Of a stretch of DNA of 46,252 bases, positions 17,357 through 27,445 are shown one piece after another. Position 1 is the stretch's first letter. Every line of letters starts with the position of its first letter. The notes under the pieces were generated by a model, which was given only the letters and a program-made list of their open reading frames with translations, had not been told where the DNA came from and made no database searches. The stretch lies in assembly GCA_948468315.1 (NCBI GenBank), contig CAOKHL010000013.1:1-46252 (forward strand). The letters are read 5' to 3'. The DNA is from an uncultured Eubacteriales bacterium (GTDB taxonomy: Bacteria; Bacillota; Clostridia; TANB77; CAG-508). Position numbers and translations under genes: made by a program.

Positions 17357-18164
17357 TTACAATTCTTTTAATGCTTGTTCATACTGTTCTTGGTTTGGCG
17401 CTTTTCCATGCCATCCTGCTTGATTTTCCATAAAAGATATTCCTTTTCCTTTTATTGTTTTAGCAATTATACATGTTGGCTTGTTTTTAGTTTGTTTTGC
17501 ATTTTCAAAAGCTTCTTTTATTTCCCCCATATTGTGTCCATCTATTGTTATTACATTAAAACCAAAACTTTCAAATTTTTTATCTATTGGATACGAACTC
17601 ATTACTTCTTCTATTGTCCCATCTATTTGTAAATTATTATTGTCTACTATTACACACAAATTATCTAGTCTATATTTGTTTGATGCCATAGCTGCCTCCC
17701 AAATTTGACCTTCTTCTATTTCTCCATCTCCTAATATACAATATACTCTATAATCTTTATTATCTAATTTACCACTTATTGCCATTCCATTTGCAACAGA
17801 TAGTCCTTGTCCTAAAGAACCTGAACTCATGTCTACCCCTGGAACATCATTCATATTTGGATGGCCTTGCAAATTACTTGTAATATTTCTAAATCCTTTT
17901 AAATCTTCTTTTGAAAAATATCCTCTTTCTGCAAGTGCTGCATATAGTGCTGGTGAGCAATGACCTTTTGATAAGACTAGTCTATCTCTTTTTTTCCAAT
18001 TTGGGTCATTTTCTTTTATATTTAATTCATCAAAATATAAAACTGCCATTACATCTGCTATCGAAAGTGAACCTCCTGGATGACCTGAACCGAGCTAAAT
18101 ACACTTGCTCTATAATTCCTTTTCTAATTTCTTTAGCTTTATTTTCTAATTCTTTTATATTCAT
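17357..18164 (-). CDS. Transketolase N-terminal subunit, with one CGG +1 frameshift
   Basis: Thiamine-diphosphate-binding half of a split transketolase (pentose phosphate pathway). ATG 18164 with AAGGA starts MNIKELENKAKEIRKGI. Codon 25 is CGG (18092-18090). Skipping its C gives GGT and continues as GSGHPGGSLSIADVMAVLY, the expected cofactor-proximal motif. GDGEIEEGQIWEA and DNNNLQIDG, the ThDP/Mg site, follow. The rebuilt length is 268, normal for this subunit. Without the shift only a short peptide is made; software would start at 18049 and lose the N-terminus. The C-terminal subunit gene is not adjacent, which is unusual. Confidence 0.88.
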
Positions 18165-18238
18165 ATCCTCTATCCTTCTTTTTTATTATAATTATATCCA
18201 CATTTTACTATAATTAATAAAAAATATCAATAAATTTA

Positions 18239-18267
18239 TTGTTGTTCAATATATTTTATAATATAAT
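18239..18267 (+). promoter_or_regulatory. Predicted pepV promoter
   Basis: TTGTTG and TATAAT are separated by 17 nt, about 33 nt before the ATG. Confidence 0.55.
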
Positions 18268-18300
18268 AGTATAAATTTTTTACGAAAGGACTTGATTTTT

Positions 18301-19701
18301 ATGTTAGATGAATATATTGATAATTTAAGAGATGATATAATTAATGAAACCTGTAATTTAATAAATATTCCAAGCGTTTCTGAAGAAACTAATAACCCTG
18401 CTATGCCATTTGGTAAATATGCAAATGATGCTTTAAACTATGTTCTAGAATTAGGTAATAAATTAGGTTTTAGAACAAAAAATATTGATGGATATTGTGG
18501 CTATATAGAATTTGGTGAAGGTGAGAAATTATTAGGTATAATTGGCCATTTAGATGTTGTCCCAAGTGGTGATGGTTGGATGACGCCACCTTTTTATGCA
18601 ACTATCAAAAATGGAAAAATTTATGGTCGTGGTGCTATTGATGATAAAGGACCTGTAATTGCTTCACTTTATGCCATGAAAGCAATTAAAGATAATTTAA
18701 AAATTAATTATAGAGTTCGTTTAATTTTAGGTATTAATGAAGAAAAAGATTGGAAATGTATTAAACATTATAAAGAAAAAGAAGAACTACCTATTATAGG
18801 CTTTAGTCCTGACGCAGACTTTCCTTGTATTTATGCAGAAAAAGGAATTGCAACAGTCTATTTTAAAGATGATTATTCTAAATATAATGAATTTCCGATA
18901 AAAATCTCTGAAATAGATTGTAATAATAATGCTATAAATGTCGTACCTAAGACATGTAAAGTTAGTCTTTATATAGATACATCAAAAATAAGTTTAACAG
19001 ATGTTACAAATTTTTTAGATACAGAAATTGATACCTTAAACTTTGATATTAATTATTCTATTAGTGATAATCATATATTACTTAATTCATCTGGTATTCA
19101 GGCTCATTCTGCACACCCAGATTTAGGAAAAAATGCAATTTCTCCTATGATTATTTTACTAAATAGACTGTTTAATAAATTTGATTATCATATTAATATT
19201 TTTGAATTTTTTGAAAAATACATTGCAAATGAATTTGATGGAAAATCTTTAGGGTTAAATTTAACTGACGAGTCTGGCTCTCTTACTTTAAATACTGGCC
19301 GATTTGATTTTTATGAGAATTTTGTTCAAATAGGTATTAATTTACGAATACCTGTAAATACAAATATAGAAGATGTTACAAATTCAATTGTAAGAAAATG
19401 TAAAAACTATTCTCTAGAAACTTTTGTAACAGGAATTCAAGAACCTTTATATATACCGAAAGATAATTATTTAGTAAAAACTCTTTGTGACATATTTAAT
19501 AAAACAACTAATTCTAATTTAGAACCAATTGCTATTGGTGGCGGAACATATGCTAGAGCATTTAAAAATTGTGTTTCTTTTGGTGCAAATTTTCCAGGAG
19601 ATACAGATATGTGTCATCAAGCTAATGAATTTATTAGTATTGATAAGTTAATTTTATCTTGTAAAATTTATGCCAAAGCTATTTATGAACTTACAAAATA
19701 A
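18301..19701 (+). CDS. pepV: Sapep/PepV-type dipeptidase (M20 family)
   Basis: Metal-dependent dipeptidase that splits dipeptides in the cytoplasm. The M20 metal site is visible: GHLDVVPSGDGW (about residues 82-93), then GRGAIDDKGP (about 109-118), with GINEEKD and the late GGGTYARAF. Its 466 residues fit the family. I start at ATG 18301, 10 nt after AAAGGA; a TTG at 18292 is too close to that site. It has its own promoter and terminator. Confidence 0.9.
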   Translation: MLDEYIDNLRDDIINETCNLINIPSVSEETNNPAMPFGKYANDALNYVLELGNKLGFRTKNIDGYCGYIEFGEGEKLLGIIGHLDVVPSGDGWMTPPFYATIKNGKIYGRGAIDDKGPVIASLYAMKAIKDNLKINYRVRLILGINEEKDWKCIKHYKEKEELPIIGFSPDADFPCIYAEKGIATVYFKDDYSKYNEFPIKISEIDCNNNAINVVPKTCKVSLYIDTSKISLTDVTNFLDTEIDTLNFDINYSISDNHILLNSSGIQAHSAHPDLGKNAISPMIILLNRLFNKFDYHINIFEFFEKYIANEFDGKSLGLNLTDESGSLTLNTGRFDFYENFVQIGINLRIPVNTNIEDVTNSIVRKCKNYSLETFVTGIQEPLYIPKDNYLVKTLCDIFNKTTNSNLEPIAIGGGTYARAFKNCVSFGANFPGDTDMCHQANEFISIDKLILSCKIYAKAIYELTK

Positions 19702-19711
19702 AAAGTCTATA

Positions 19712-19757
19712 AAAAAGTCAGTTAGAAAATAAGTAAAATTTTCTAACTGACTTTTTA
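19712..19757. terminator. Bidirectional terminator between pepV and the PBP gene
   Basis: AAAAAGTCAGTTAGAAAA (19712-19729) pairs perfectly with 19739-19756 across a 9-nt loop, giving T-runs both ways. Confidence 0.9.
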
Positions 19758-19771
19758 CATTTACTGCAAAA

Positions 19772-21796
19772 TTATTTTATAAACATTCTCTTTATCATAG
19801 GTATTAAATAATGGCTACCTCCATTTGTATTTGCTTTTTCTACCATTCCAATAACTAAATATGGTGTATCATAATTTACTGTATAGCAATTAAACCAACC
19901 AATTGTATCTCCTTCTGTATCTTTTGATACTTTTAATTCTGCTGTACCTGTTTTTCCTGCTATTGTAACCCCATTTACTCTCATATCTTTAGCTGTTCCT
20001 TCAGGATTTTCTACAACTTGTATTAAATCCTTTTGTATTTCATCACATGCTTCTTTAGTAAATGCATTTTCTACTAAATATTCTACTTCTTTATTTTCTT
20101 TATATTCTAAATAAGGTTTTATCATGTTTCCTTCATTACAAAATGCTGAATAAATAGATGCCATGTGAATTGGATTTACCAAAACTTCTCCTTGTCCATA
20201 GCCTGTATCTGCTAATTGTTTGTCTGTTTTGATTTTATCTCCATTTGAATATTGAGATTTTGACAATCCTAAATCAAAATCTATACTTTCATTAAATTTT
20301 ATTTTATCAAATCCTGATGTTAAATTTTTCGCTCCTATTTTCATTGCTGCTTGTGCAAAATAAATGTTATCTGAATGTATTAATGCGTTTTTTAAATTTT
20401 TTGGTCCATTATATGCTGTTAATGTTGTTATATCAAAATTTCCCCAAGATGAATCTTTTTTCCAGCTTAATCCTGTATAATTAAATGTATCTTCTGTACT
20501 TAAAGAATTACTTGAAAGTCCTATTGCTCCTATTATTGGTTTAAATGTTGAGCCTGGACAATAACTTTGCAAATATCTTGCAAGCATAGGAGATTGTGAA
20601 TTGTTTGATATTTCTTGCCACTCTACTGTTGTAACTCCAAGTGTCATTTTGTTTACATCATATGATGGTGTACTGACTGCTGCCAAAACTTCACCTGTTT
20701 CTGGGTTCATTACTACAAATAATCCTTCATTATTTTTTAATTCATTATATAAATTATTTTGTAGATTTAAATCTATTGTTAATTTTATATTTTCTCCATC
20801 TGTTTTTTCTTGTTTTATAATTGTACTTTTTCTTTTTCCATCTTTATCGGCAATATAAATCTCTACACCATTTTCTCCTTTTAGTCTACTTTCATAAAGT
20901 TTCTCTAAACCATTTTTACCAATGACACTAGAAGATGTATATCCTTTATTTTTCTCTAAATCCTCTTTTGTAACTGTTTGCACATATCCTGTAAGTTGTG
21001 CAGCCGCTTCTCCTATTGGATATGTTCTAGCTTCTACTGTTGTTATTTTTATGCCTTGAATTTGTAACAATTTCTCTTTTAATTCTGTTTCATTTAAAGA
21101 GACTGTTTTTATAGGAACAAAATTGTCATCTTTAACCCAAGAAGCCTGTAATTTATTATTTATCACATCTGAAGTTATATTTAATAATTCTGCGATTTTT
21201 TGAATATCAGCTTCTTTGTTTTCACCTAATTTTCCTCTTACTATTCCTATTGATGATGCTTTTCCATTAACAGCTAGTTCTTTGCCATTTCTATCTAATA
21301 TTTTTCCTCTATTTGCTTTAGCTGTGCTTACTTTTACTTTATCTGTCTCATCTAATTCTGGAAAAATAAGATGAGAATTCCATGATATTTTATATTTATC
21401 ATCACTTTCTTTGTTTAAAGTTACAGTATTATCAAATGAAATTTCTCCCCCTGCTGCATTCATTTTAGTTTTATATGTTATTATTCTTTTTTTGCCCGAT
21501 TTTTCAATTTGATTTATATCAATTGTCATATTTGACATATCTATTCCATTATAAATATTTTTATTTCTAGATATAAAATCTTCTTTAGATATTTGCTGCT
21601 TACTTTCTTCATCAAGCATTTCATACATTTCTTCATATTTTTCTTCATTTATTTTTGAAATATATTGTTTAAATATTTCTTCTGGATTATCTTTTGATTT
21701 TGTTAAATATAAATATCCAGCTATTATTGCAACTACAATTACTAATGCTATTACTACTAATACTATTTTAAGACTAATTTTTTTACCTTTTGACAT
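19772..21796 (-). CDS. Class B penicillin-binding protein with MecA-type N-terminal domain
   Basis: Cell-wall transpeptidase with one N-terminal membrane anchor (residues ~7-31). An NTF2-like MecA_N domain follows (NPEEIFKQYISKINEEKYEEMYEML), then a PBP-dimer domain (RGKILDRNGKELAVNG) and the transpeptidase domain. Active-site motifs are STFK (~415), SDN (~474) and KTGTAEL (~615). The length of 674 matches MecA/PBP3-like enzymes. This architecture includes low-affinity beta-lactam-resistant PBPs, but resistance cannot be read from sequence alone. The ATG has GGGAGGA upstream. It appears monocistronic. Confidence 0.92.
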   Translation of the reverse strand: MSKGKKISLKIVLVVIALVIVVAIIAGYLYLTKSKDNPEEIFKQYISKINEEKYEEMYEMLDEESKQQISKEDFISRNKNIYNGIDMSNMTIDINQIEKSGKKRIITYKTKMNAAGGEISFDNTVTLNKESDDKYKISWNSHLIFPELDETDKVKVSTAKANRGKILDRNGKELAVNGKASSIGIVRGKLGENKEADIQKIAELLNITSDVINNKLQASWVKDDNFVPIKTVSLNETELKEKLLQIQGIKITTVEARTYPIGEAAAQLTGYVQTVTKEDLEKNKGYTSSSVIGKNGLEKLYESRLKGENGVEIYIADKDGKRKSTIIKQEKTDGENIKLTIDLNLQNNLYNELKNNEGLFVVMNPETGEVLAAVSTPSYDVNKMTLGVTTVEWQEISNNSQSPMLARYLQSYCPGSTFKPIIGAIGLSSNSLSTEDTFNYTGLSWKKDSSWGNFDITTLTAYNGPKNLKNALIHSDNIYFAQAAMKIGAKNLTSGFDKIKFNESIDFDLGLSKSQYSNGDKIKTDKQLADTGYGQGEVLVNPIHMASIYSAFCNEGNMIKPYLEYKENKEVEYLVENAFTKEACDEIQKDLIQVVENPEGTAKDMRVNGVTIAGKTGTAELKVSKDTEGDTIGWFNCYTVNYDTPYLVIGMVEKANTNGGSHYLIPMIKRMFIK

Positions 21797-21901
21797 TTTT
21801 CATCCTCCCTTTTACCAATTTATATCACAAAAATTGTATAAAATCAATAGATATTATGTCACCATATCTCTTTTTTTACATATTATAGTTTGGGTGATTA
21901 T

Positions 21902-23038
21902 ATGAAAACTTTAAGACTTGGGTCCACAGGACCTATGGTTGAATTTTTACAAAACATATTAAAAATACTTGGGTTTTATTTGGGTAACATTGATGGTACT
22001 TTTGGTAATAGCACGAAAAATGCTGTTATTAATTTTCAACATACTTATGGGTTAGATGATGATGGAATTGTTGGAAGATTAACTTGGAGAGCTCTTACAC
22101 CTTATATAAATGGTGGCTTAGGGTTCATTGTTCCTACAAATATTAGTTATAGCTCTTCTATTTTAAATGTGAATATTAATTCTCTAAAATCTCTTTATCC
22201 TTTTTTAGAAGTTTCCTCAAGTGGATATAGTGTTTTAGGTAATAATATTCCTGTTATAAAAATTGGTAATGGCTCTAAAGAAGTTTTTTATTCAGCTGCA
22301 ATTCATGCAAATGAATGGATAACTAGCCCTCTTCTTATGAAGTTTTTAGAAAATTATTGCTATGCCTATACACGTAATCTAAATATTTTTAATGTAAATG
22401 CTAGAGCATTATATAATACTACAACTATTTATATAATGCCTATGGTTAATCCTGATGGGGTAAATTTAGTAACTGGAGAAATTTCTCCTAATTCTTCTTT
22501 ATATTCTAATACTAGATTAATTGCTAATCAGTTCCCTACTATTCCTTTTCCTTCTGGTTGGAAGGCTAATATCAGGGGTGTAGATTTAAATCTCCAATTC
22601 CCAGCTGGTTGGGAACAAGCAAGGGCAATAAAATTTGCTCAAGGATTTACGACTCCTGCACCTAGAGACTTTGTTGGTTTTGGACCTTTAACTGAGCCAG
22701 AAGCATTAGCAATATATAATTTTACTTTAGAGCATAATTTTAGATTAGTAATTAGTTATCATACTCAAGGTGAAGTTATATTTTGGCAATTCCAAAATTA
22801 TACACCAGAAAATGCATTTTTTATTGGTTCTCAATTTTCTAGAGTTAGTGGTTACAGTTTAGAAGATACTCCTTATAACTCAAGTTTTGCAGGATATAAA
22901 GATTGGTTTATTCAAAATTATAATAGACCAGGATATACAATTGAAGTCGGTTCAGGCCAAAATCCTTTACCTACATCTCAATTTGAAAAAATCTATAATG
23001 ATAATTTAGGTATTTTGGTATTAGGTACTTTACTGTAA
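21902..23038 (+). CDS. M14 zinc carboxypeptidase with peptidoglycan-binding domain
   Basis: Likely gamma-D-glutamyl-L-diamino acid endopeptidase that trims cell-wall peptides, as in the sporulation enzyme ENP1. Residues ~1-60 form a peptidoglycan-binding repeat ([21 protein letters not shown], split here by design of the fold, then [14 protein letters not shown]). The M14 domain has zinc ligands H135 and E138 (HANEW) and H287 (SYHTQGE), and the catalytic E348 (TIEVGSG). No signal peptide is visible. I start at ATG 21902 after GGGTG, not the upstream TTG. It diverges from the PBP gene. Confidence 0.9.
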   Translation: MKTLRLGSTGPMVEFLQNILKILGFYLGNIDGTFGNSTKNAVINFQHTYGLDDDGIVGRLTWRALTPYINGGLGFIVPTNISYSSSILNVNINSLKSLYPFLEVSSSGYSVLGNNIPVIKIGNGSKEVFYSAAIHANEWITSPLLMKFLENYCYAYTRNLNIFNVNARALYNTTTIYIMPMVNPDGVNLVTGEISPNSSLYSNTRLIANQFPTIPFPSGWKANIRGVDLNLQFPAGWEQARAIKFAQGFTTPAPRDFVGFGPLTEPEALAIYNFTLEHNFRLVISYHTQGEVIFWQFQNYTPENAFFIGSQFSRVSGYSLEDTPYNSSFAGYKDWFIQNYNRPGYTIEVGSGQNPLPTSQFEKIYNDNLGILVLGTLL

Positions 23039-23060
23039 TAAAAATATATAAACAAAATTT

Positions 23061-23103
23061 ACACACAAGAAAAGCTTAAGTTTTTCTTGTGTGTAATTTT
23101 TTA
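23061..23103 (+). terminator. Terminator of the M14 peptidase gene
   Basis: ACACACAAGAAAA pairs with TTTTCTTGTGTGT around a short loop, followed by AATTTTTTATA. Confidence 0.85.
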
Positions 23104-23149
23104 TATTATCTACAATAAGCTATTTACCATTCTTGTAATCCAAGCATAA

Positions 23150-23632
23150 TTATCTCTTATTTATTATATCTTGTTTAATTTTATTTATTGAATCTTTAAC
23201 ATATTCTGTAGCTAGTCCATCATAAATATATTTTCCATCTATTTTTCTAACAATATCTCTTAATTGCACATTTTGTGGTAAATCTTTTTCAAAAGCAATA
23301 TATTTGCATTCTAAATTATCTTTATATTGAGTTACTTTATATCTATGATATTCATTATCATTTTCAAATTTATCTGTTACTATATATGTTTCACCTTTAT
23401 CTAAATCTGACAATTCTCTTTTAAAATAATTCTGTAAAAAATCAAATTCTTTTCTATCAAACTCTAATTCTTCTTCTGTTGTTAATTCAATTTCATTCAT
23501 ATTTTCACCTTCAACTTTTGATACATTCTTATTAGTGTATTTTTCCAAAGTTATACTTAGTTCTTTTATAAAATTATCTATAAAATCATTTTGTGTTATT
23601 TTATCAATCACTTTATTTATGTCTAATTCCAA
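23150..23632 (-). CDS. Hypothetical protein downstream of the secreted nuclease
   Basis: A 160-residue, highly charged, soluble protein with no family I recognise. The N-terminal ~45 residues look helical, a Glu-rich segment follows (ELTTEEELEFDRKEFDF), then a more beta-like region (GETYIVTDKFENDNEYHRYKVTQYK). The TTG start has GGAG 7 nt upstream. Only 14 nt separate it from the nuclease gene, so it is co-transcribed. An inhibitor or accessory role for the nuclease is possible but speculative. Confidence 0.6.
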   Translation of the reverse strand: MELDINKVIDKITQNDFIDNFIKELSITLEKYTNKNVSKVEGENMNEIELTTEEELEFDRKEFDFLQNYFKRELSDLDKGETYIVTDKFENDNEYHRYKVTQYKDNLECKYIAFEKDLPQNVQLRDIVRKIDGKYIYDGLATEYVKDSINKIKQDIINKR

Positions 23633-23646
23633 TATTGCACTCCTTT

Positions 23647-24411
23647 TTATTCTATTAGTTTTGCCTTACCAGTACCATAATCAATTTCGAAATTATCTTG
23701 TATATTATATATAAATTTATTAAAAGATACTCCTTCTTCTTCAACCGATTTAGCTTCTATTTCAATTCCTGTTGCAAGTTTATTTTCTCCTTTATAAATA
23801 GGTGTTACTCTATATAAAACATGATAGTCCTTATTCTCTTTATTTTTAAGTTTAATCCAATTTGCTACTATATTTTCATATTCTATCATAGCAGAATTCA
23901 TTTGTGAGGTACCTGTAAGTAAGTTTCTTTTATTATTATTTTCGTTTCCTAATTGCCAAGCAATCAAATGACATCTTTCATATAGATGTTTACTTTTATT
24001 TTCACCATATAAATATTGCTCCCATCCAGTGGGCTTATATGAAAGGCTTCCTCTTTTTGTATCTTTTGGTGGCATTGTATATTTACAAATATTCGCAAAT
24101 GCTACTCCTGCTCTTCCTAATTCATCAAGATTTGAATAATATTCAAAGTCTTCATTACTGATATCTTTTTCCTCAAAATATGGTATATCATTATTAATTG
24201 TTATAACAATTTCTCCTGAATACTCTGGAATATCATTTATATTAGTGTCATTTATTATATTTGTTTTAGTATTATAATTTGACACATCTTCTGATAATTC
24301 ATTTTCTTTTGTTATATATCCAATTAATATTGATAATATTATAATAGTTACAGCTATTATAAATTGATTTAAATTATTTTTTGTTTTAATATTTCTTTTA
24401 TTATTTTTCAT
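23647..24411 (-). CDS. DNA/RNA non-specific endonuclease, EndA-like
   Basis: The 254 residues include one N-terminal membrane helix (FIIAVTIIILSILIGYI), so the enzyme is exported or anchored. The nuclease domain has GRAGVAFANI, then YERCHLIAWQLGNENNNKRN with the catalytic His and the metal-binding Asn of the beta-beta-alpha-metal fold, then LLTGTSQMN. The usual DRGH is replaced by ERCH. Relatives degrade DNA outside the cell or act in DNA uptake. It is the first gene of an operon with a hypothetical protein. Confidence 0.82.
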   Translation of the reverse strand: MKNNKRNIKTKNNLNQFIIAVTIIILSILIGYITKENELSEDVSNYNTKTNIINDTNINDIPEYSGEIVITINNDIPYFEEKDISNEDFEYYSNLDELGRAGVAFANICKYTMPPKDTKRGSLSYKPTGWEQYLYGENKSKHLYERCHLIAWQLGNENNNKRNLLTGTSQMNSAMIEYENIVANWIKLKNKENKDYHVLYRVTPIYKGENKLATGIEIEAKSVEEEGVSFNKFIYNIQDNFEIDYGTGKAKLIE

Positions 24412-24696
24412 CTTTTTTTACCTTTTTATTTAATTTTTGTTTTTTGAGAAAATATAGAAGTAAAGCTCAATTTATTTTGCATATAAATCACTAAAATTTT
24501 AAATTTGTTTGTAAAATGAATAAAATACTTTTAAATAAAGTACTTGCTTAAATTTAACATAGTGTTATTATATGAGCTTTATAATTAATTGTCAAGCTTA
24601 TTTCTAATTATTTTTTATTTTATTTATCATAATAAAAAATATTAGCAAGAAAATTTTCTCTTGCTAATATTTTTATACTTTCTTTTATAATCCTTT
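24412..24696. other. AT-rich intergenic region
   Basis: No ORF or tRNA seen. It holds the nuclease gene's upstream region and the downstream region of the ZIP gene, with a hairpin (ATATTAGCAAGAAAATTTTCTTGCTAATAT-type pairing, 24638-24669) that likely terminates the ZIP transcript. Confidence 0.5.
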
Positions 24697-25495
24697 TTAT
24701 CCTAAAGCAACATCTAATATCATCATTATAGCAAACCCACATATTAATCCGAATAGTCGCTAAATTTTTATCTTCATTTATTGATTCAGGTAACAATTCT
24801 CTTGCAGATACTGCAATCATTGCTCCTGCAGCAAATGAAAGTAAAAATGGTAAAATACTTCTTATAGTTAAAACTAATACAACTCCTATAACTGCTGCTA
24901 TTGGTTCAACTAGTGCAGAGGCCTGCCCTATCATAAAACTCTTAAATCTTGAATATCCTTCATTCCTTAATGGCAAAGATACTGCTGCTCCCTCTGGAAA
25001 GTTTTGAATACCAATGCCCAATGCAAGCATAATTGCTCCAATTACTGTCATTCCTGGAACTCCACTTGCTATTCCTCCAAAAGCTACACCCACAGACATA
25101 CCTTCTGGTATATTATGAATTGTTATTGCTGATACTAAAAGTATACTTCTTTTTAATGAATCCGCTTCTTTTAAGCTTTTTTTATTTTTTAAAACTTTAT
25201 CTAAGAACTTATCTGATAACAACACAAATAATCCCCCCACAATAAATCCTATTGCGGGTAATATCCATGCTATGTACCCAAGTTCAAAAGATAAATCAAT
25301 TGCAGGTGCAAGTAAAGACCAGAAAGAAGCTGCTATCATTACTCCAGCACTAAACCCTAAAATTGAACTTAATACTTTTGGGTTTATTTTCTTAAAGAAA
25401 CAAACCATAAGTGCTCCAAGTGCAGTTACTCCCCAAGTAAAAGTTGTGGCTATTAGTGCTTGAATTACTGGATTTAAATTTTCAAACCAATTCAA
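24697..25495 (-). CDS. ZIP family (GufA-like) metal transporter, with one CGG +1 frameshift
   Basis: Divalent-metal (zinc) transporter in the membrane. About eight hydrophobic segments; metal-site helices show HNIPEGMSVGVAFGG and QNFPEGAAVSLPLR, and ARELLPES follows. The zero frame reaches CGG at 24751-24749 after NLATI, then runs into unrelated sequence rich in Arg/Cys. Skipping the C gives GGA and GLICGFAIMMILDVALG with a stop at 24697, the normal last helix of this family. The rebuilt length is 265. The TTG start has GAGGTG upstream. Software would report a protein with a wrong C-terminus. Confidence 0.88.
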
Positions 25496-25571
25496 TTTTT
25501 TTCACCTCACATTACATAATATGTTTTTAGGTGAATTTGTGATACATTAAATTGTCTTAATTTGTCGAATT

Positions 25572-26336
25572 TTATATATCTTTTTCTCCCAAGTCCTCTG
25601 AAAGTCTTAATAAATATCCATCTGGGTCTTGTACTAAAAACTCTTTATTTCCAAGTAATTTATCTCCTTGTCTGTACCAATTTTCTTCCATTTCAAATGT
25701 TATATTGTAATTACTTTCTTTCAATTTATTATATACTTCAGAAACATTATCCACTTCGATTTGAAAATTAATTCCATTTCCAAAAGGATACTTTAATGGT
25801 GCTATATCCCATTTTTCGTCATCTGTAATCTCTTGTAACATAAATTGGATTTTATCTAATGATATAAATGAAAACTTATTTTCTGGTCTTTCATACTCAA
25901 TTTTAAAACCAATAGTTTTATAAAATTTTAAACTTTGCTCTAAATTAGTTACTGAAAGCTCTGGAATATTTTTGTTAAATTCCAAATATCCATCATATCT
26001 TATAATTTCACTTATAAAAAATCTTTCTTGAAATTCTGTTAAAACTTTTATTTCTTCATCTGAAAAGTCTCTTCCATCTGGCACTATAATTAATTTATCA
26101 TCTTTATCATTTATTCTATGTATTACTGCTATACACCTTCCTTTATACTCCTTTAATGGCTCATATATTCCTAAAACATAACAATCTAATTCCTCTCCAT
26201 CATAACTTTTAGTATTTGGAATATATCCATAATTTACAGGATAAATAAAACCATGTTTAGGATGTAGACTTCCCATTGGTCTGTCTATTTTTACATCTAA
26301 TATGTTATTTAGATAATTTGTACTATTCACTATCAT
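25572..26336 (-). CDS. Inorganic pyrophosphatase-like / VOC (glyoxalase) fusion protein
   Basis: The 254 residues form two domains. Residues ~1-112 resemble small family-I pyrophosphatase-like proteins (IDRPMGSLHPKHGFIYPVNYGYIPNT, split here as IDRPMGSLH and GFIYPVNYGYIP, then DGEELDCYVLG), with the acidic metal-site motif partly kept. Residues ~118-254 are a vicinal-oxygen-chelate domain (IPELSVTNLEQSLKFYKTIGF, GINFQIEVDNV, FLVQDPDGYLLRL) like glyoxalase or bleomycin-binding proteins. The substrate is unknown. The ATG has GAGGGAG upstream. The reading frame is clean across the junction. Confidence 0.75.
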   Translation of the reverse strand: MIVNSTNYLNNILDVKIDRPMGSLHPKHGFIYPVNYGYIPNTKSYDGEELDCYVLGIYEPLKEYKGRCIAVIHRINDKDDKLIIVPDGRDFSDEEIKVLTEFQERFFISEIIRYDGYLEFNKNIPELSVTNLEQSLKFYKTIGFKIEYERPENKFSFISLDKIQFMLQEITDDEKWDIAPLKYPFGNGINFQIEVDNVSEVYNKLKESNYNITFEMEENWYRQGDKLLGNKEFLVQDPDGYLLRLSEDLGEKDI

Positions 26337-26383
26337 TTTTTAACTCCCTCATTTAACTTTACATTCTCTAATTAAGCAAAAAT

Positions 26384-26419
26384 AGTATGTGGTAAATATT
26401 TTTTATATTACCACATACC
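26384..26419 (-). terminator. Terminator of the stress SDR gene
   Basis: GTATGTGGTAA and TTACCACATAC pair around an AT loop, and the minus strand continues into TATTTTTG. Confidence 0.8.
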
Positions 26420-26451
26420 CTGGTATTTATCAACTTTCTAAAACAAATTAT

Positions 26452-27396
26452 TTATCCCTTATATTGTCCCCCATTTATATGCATAACTTGCCCTGTAACA
26501 TACGAAGAATCATCACTTGCCAAATATATAAATAATGGAGCTATTTCATAAGGATGACCAGCTCTTCCCATTGGAGCATCTGAACCTAATGTTGGTATCT
26601 TTTGTTTTTCCCAACATGCTGGTTGTAATGGTGTCCAAAATACTCCTGGTGATACAGCATTTACTCTTATGTTCTTACTAGCTAAATTTGTTGCTAATGA
26701 CCTAGTAAATCCTACTATTGCACCTTTACTTGTTACATAATCTATCAATTCTGGTTCTCCTTGAAAAGTTGTTATTGATGTAACATTTATTATACTTGAA
26801 CATGGCAACATATATTTTAATGCTCTTTTAGTTAGATAAAACATTGAATATATATTTGTTCTCATTGTTAAATCAAACTGCTCATCAGATATATCTAATA
26901 AACTTTTTTGTTGATATTGAACTCCTGCATTATTTACTAAAATATCAATTTTACCAAAATTTCTTATAGTTTCATCTACAATTTTGTCACAAAAACTACA
27001 ATCTTTTATATCTCCATGTATTAATAAACATCTTCCTCCTAGTCTTTCTATAAATTTTTTTGTCTCTTCTGCATCTCTATGTTCATTATAGTATACAATT
27101 ACTACTGTTGCTCCTTCTTTAGCAAAACCAACAGCTACTGCTCTTCCTATTCCTGAATCTCCTCCTGTGATTATTGCTACTTTGTTCATAAGTTTTTGAG
27201 CTGGTCTATAATATGGATTATTAAATATTGGCCTCGGTGTCATTAAATATTCCATTCCTGGTTGAGTGTCTTGGTGTTGTTCTGGAAATTCAATTCTATA
27301 TTTTTTACATATTAATCCATATCCTTTGTCATTTACACATTTTAATCCATAATCATCTTGACCATTATTATTTGAATTATAATACTTGTAATTCAC
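26452..27396 (-). CDS. SDR oxidoreductase of the general stress protein 39 type
   Basis: Has the long N-terminal extension typical of YdaD/YhxC-like SDRs (PEQHQDTQPGMEYLM, then RPIFNNP). The Rossmann core follows: TGGDSGIGRAVA, NNAGVQYQ, the serine in NVTSITTF, YVTSKGA (YxxxK) and SPGVFWTPL, with the family ending YVTGQVMHINGGQ. NAD(P)-dependent; the natural substrate is unknown. The best start is GTG 27396, with GAGGTG 6 nt upstream; an earlier GTG overlaps that site. Flanked by terminators on both sides, so likely a single-gene unit. Confidence 0.88.
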   Translation of the reverse strand: MNYKYYNSNNNGQDDYGLKCVNDKGYGLICKKYRIEFPEQHQDTQPGMEYLMTPRPIFNNPYYRPAQKLMNKVAIITGGDSGIGRAVAVGFAKEGATVVIVYYNEHRDAEETKKFIERLGGRCLLIHGDIKDCSFCDKIVDETIRNFGKIDILVNNAGVQYQQKSLLDISDEQFDLTMRTNIYSMFYLTKRALKYMLPCSSIINVTSITTFQGEPELIDYVTSKGAIVGFTRSLATNLASKNIRVNAVSPGVFWTPLQPACWEKQKIPTLGSDAPMGRAGHPYEIAPLFIYLASDDSSYVTGQVMHINGGQYKG

Positions 27397-27445
27397 ATTT
27401 ATCACCTCAATTATTTATATTCTAAATAATTGATTTTAGTGAATT

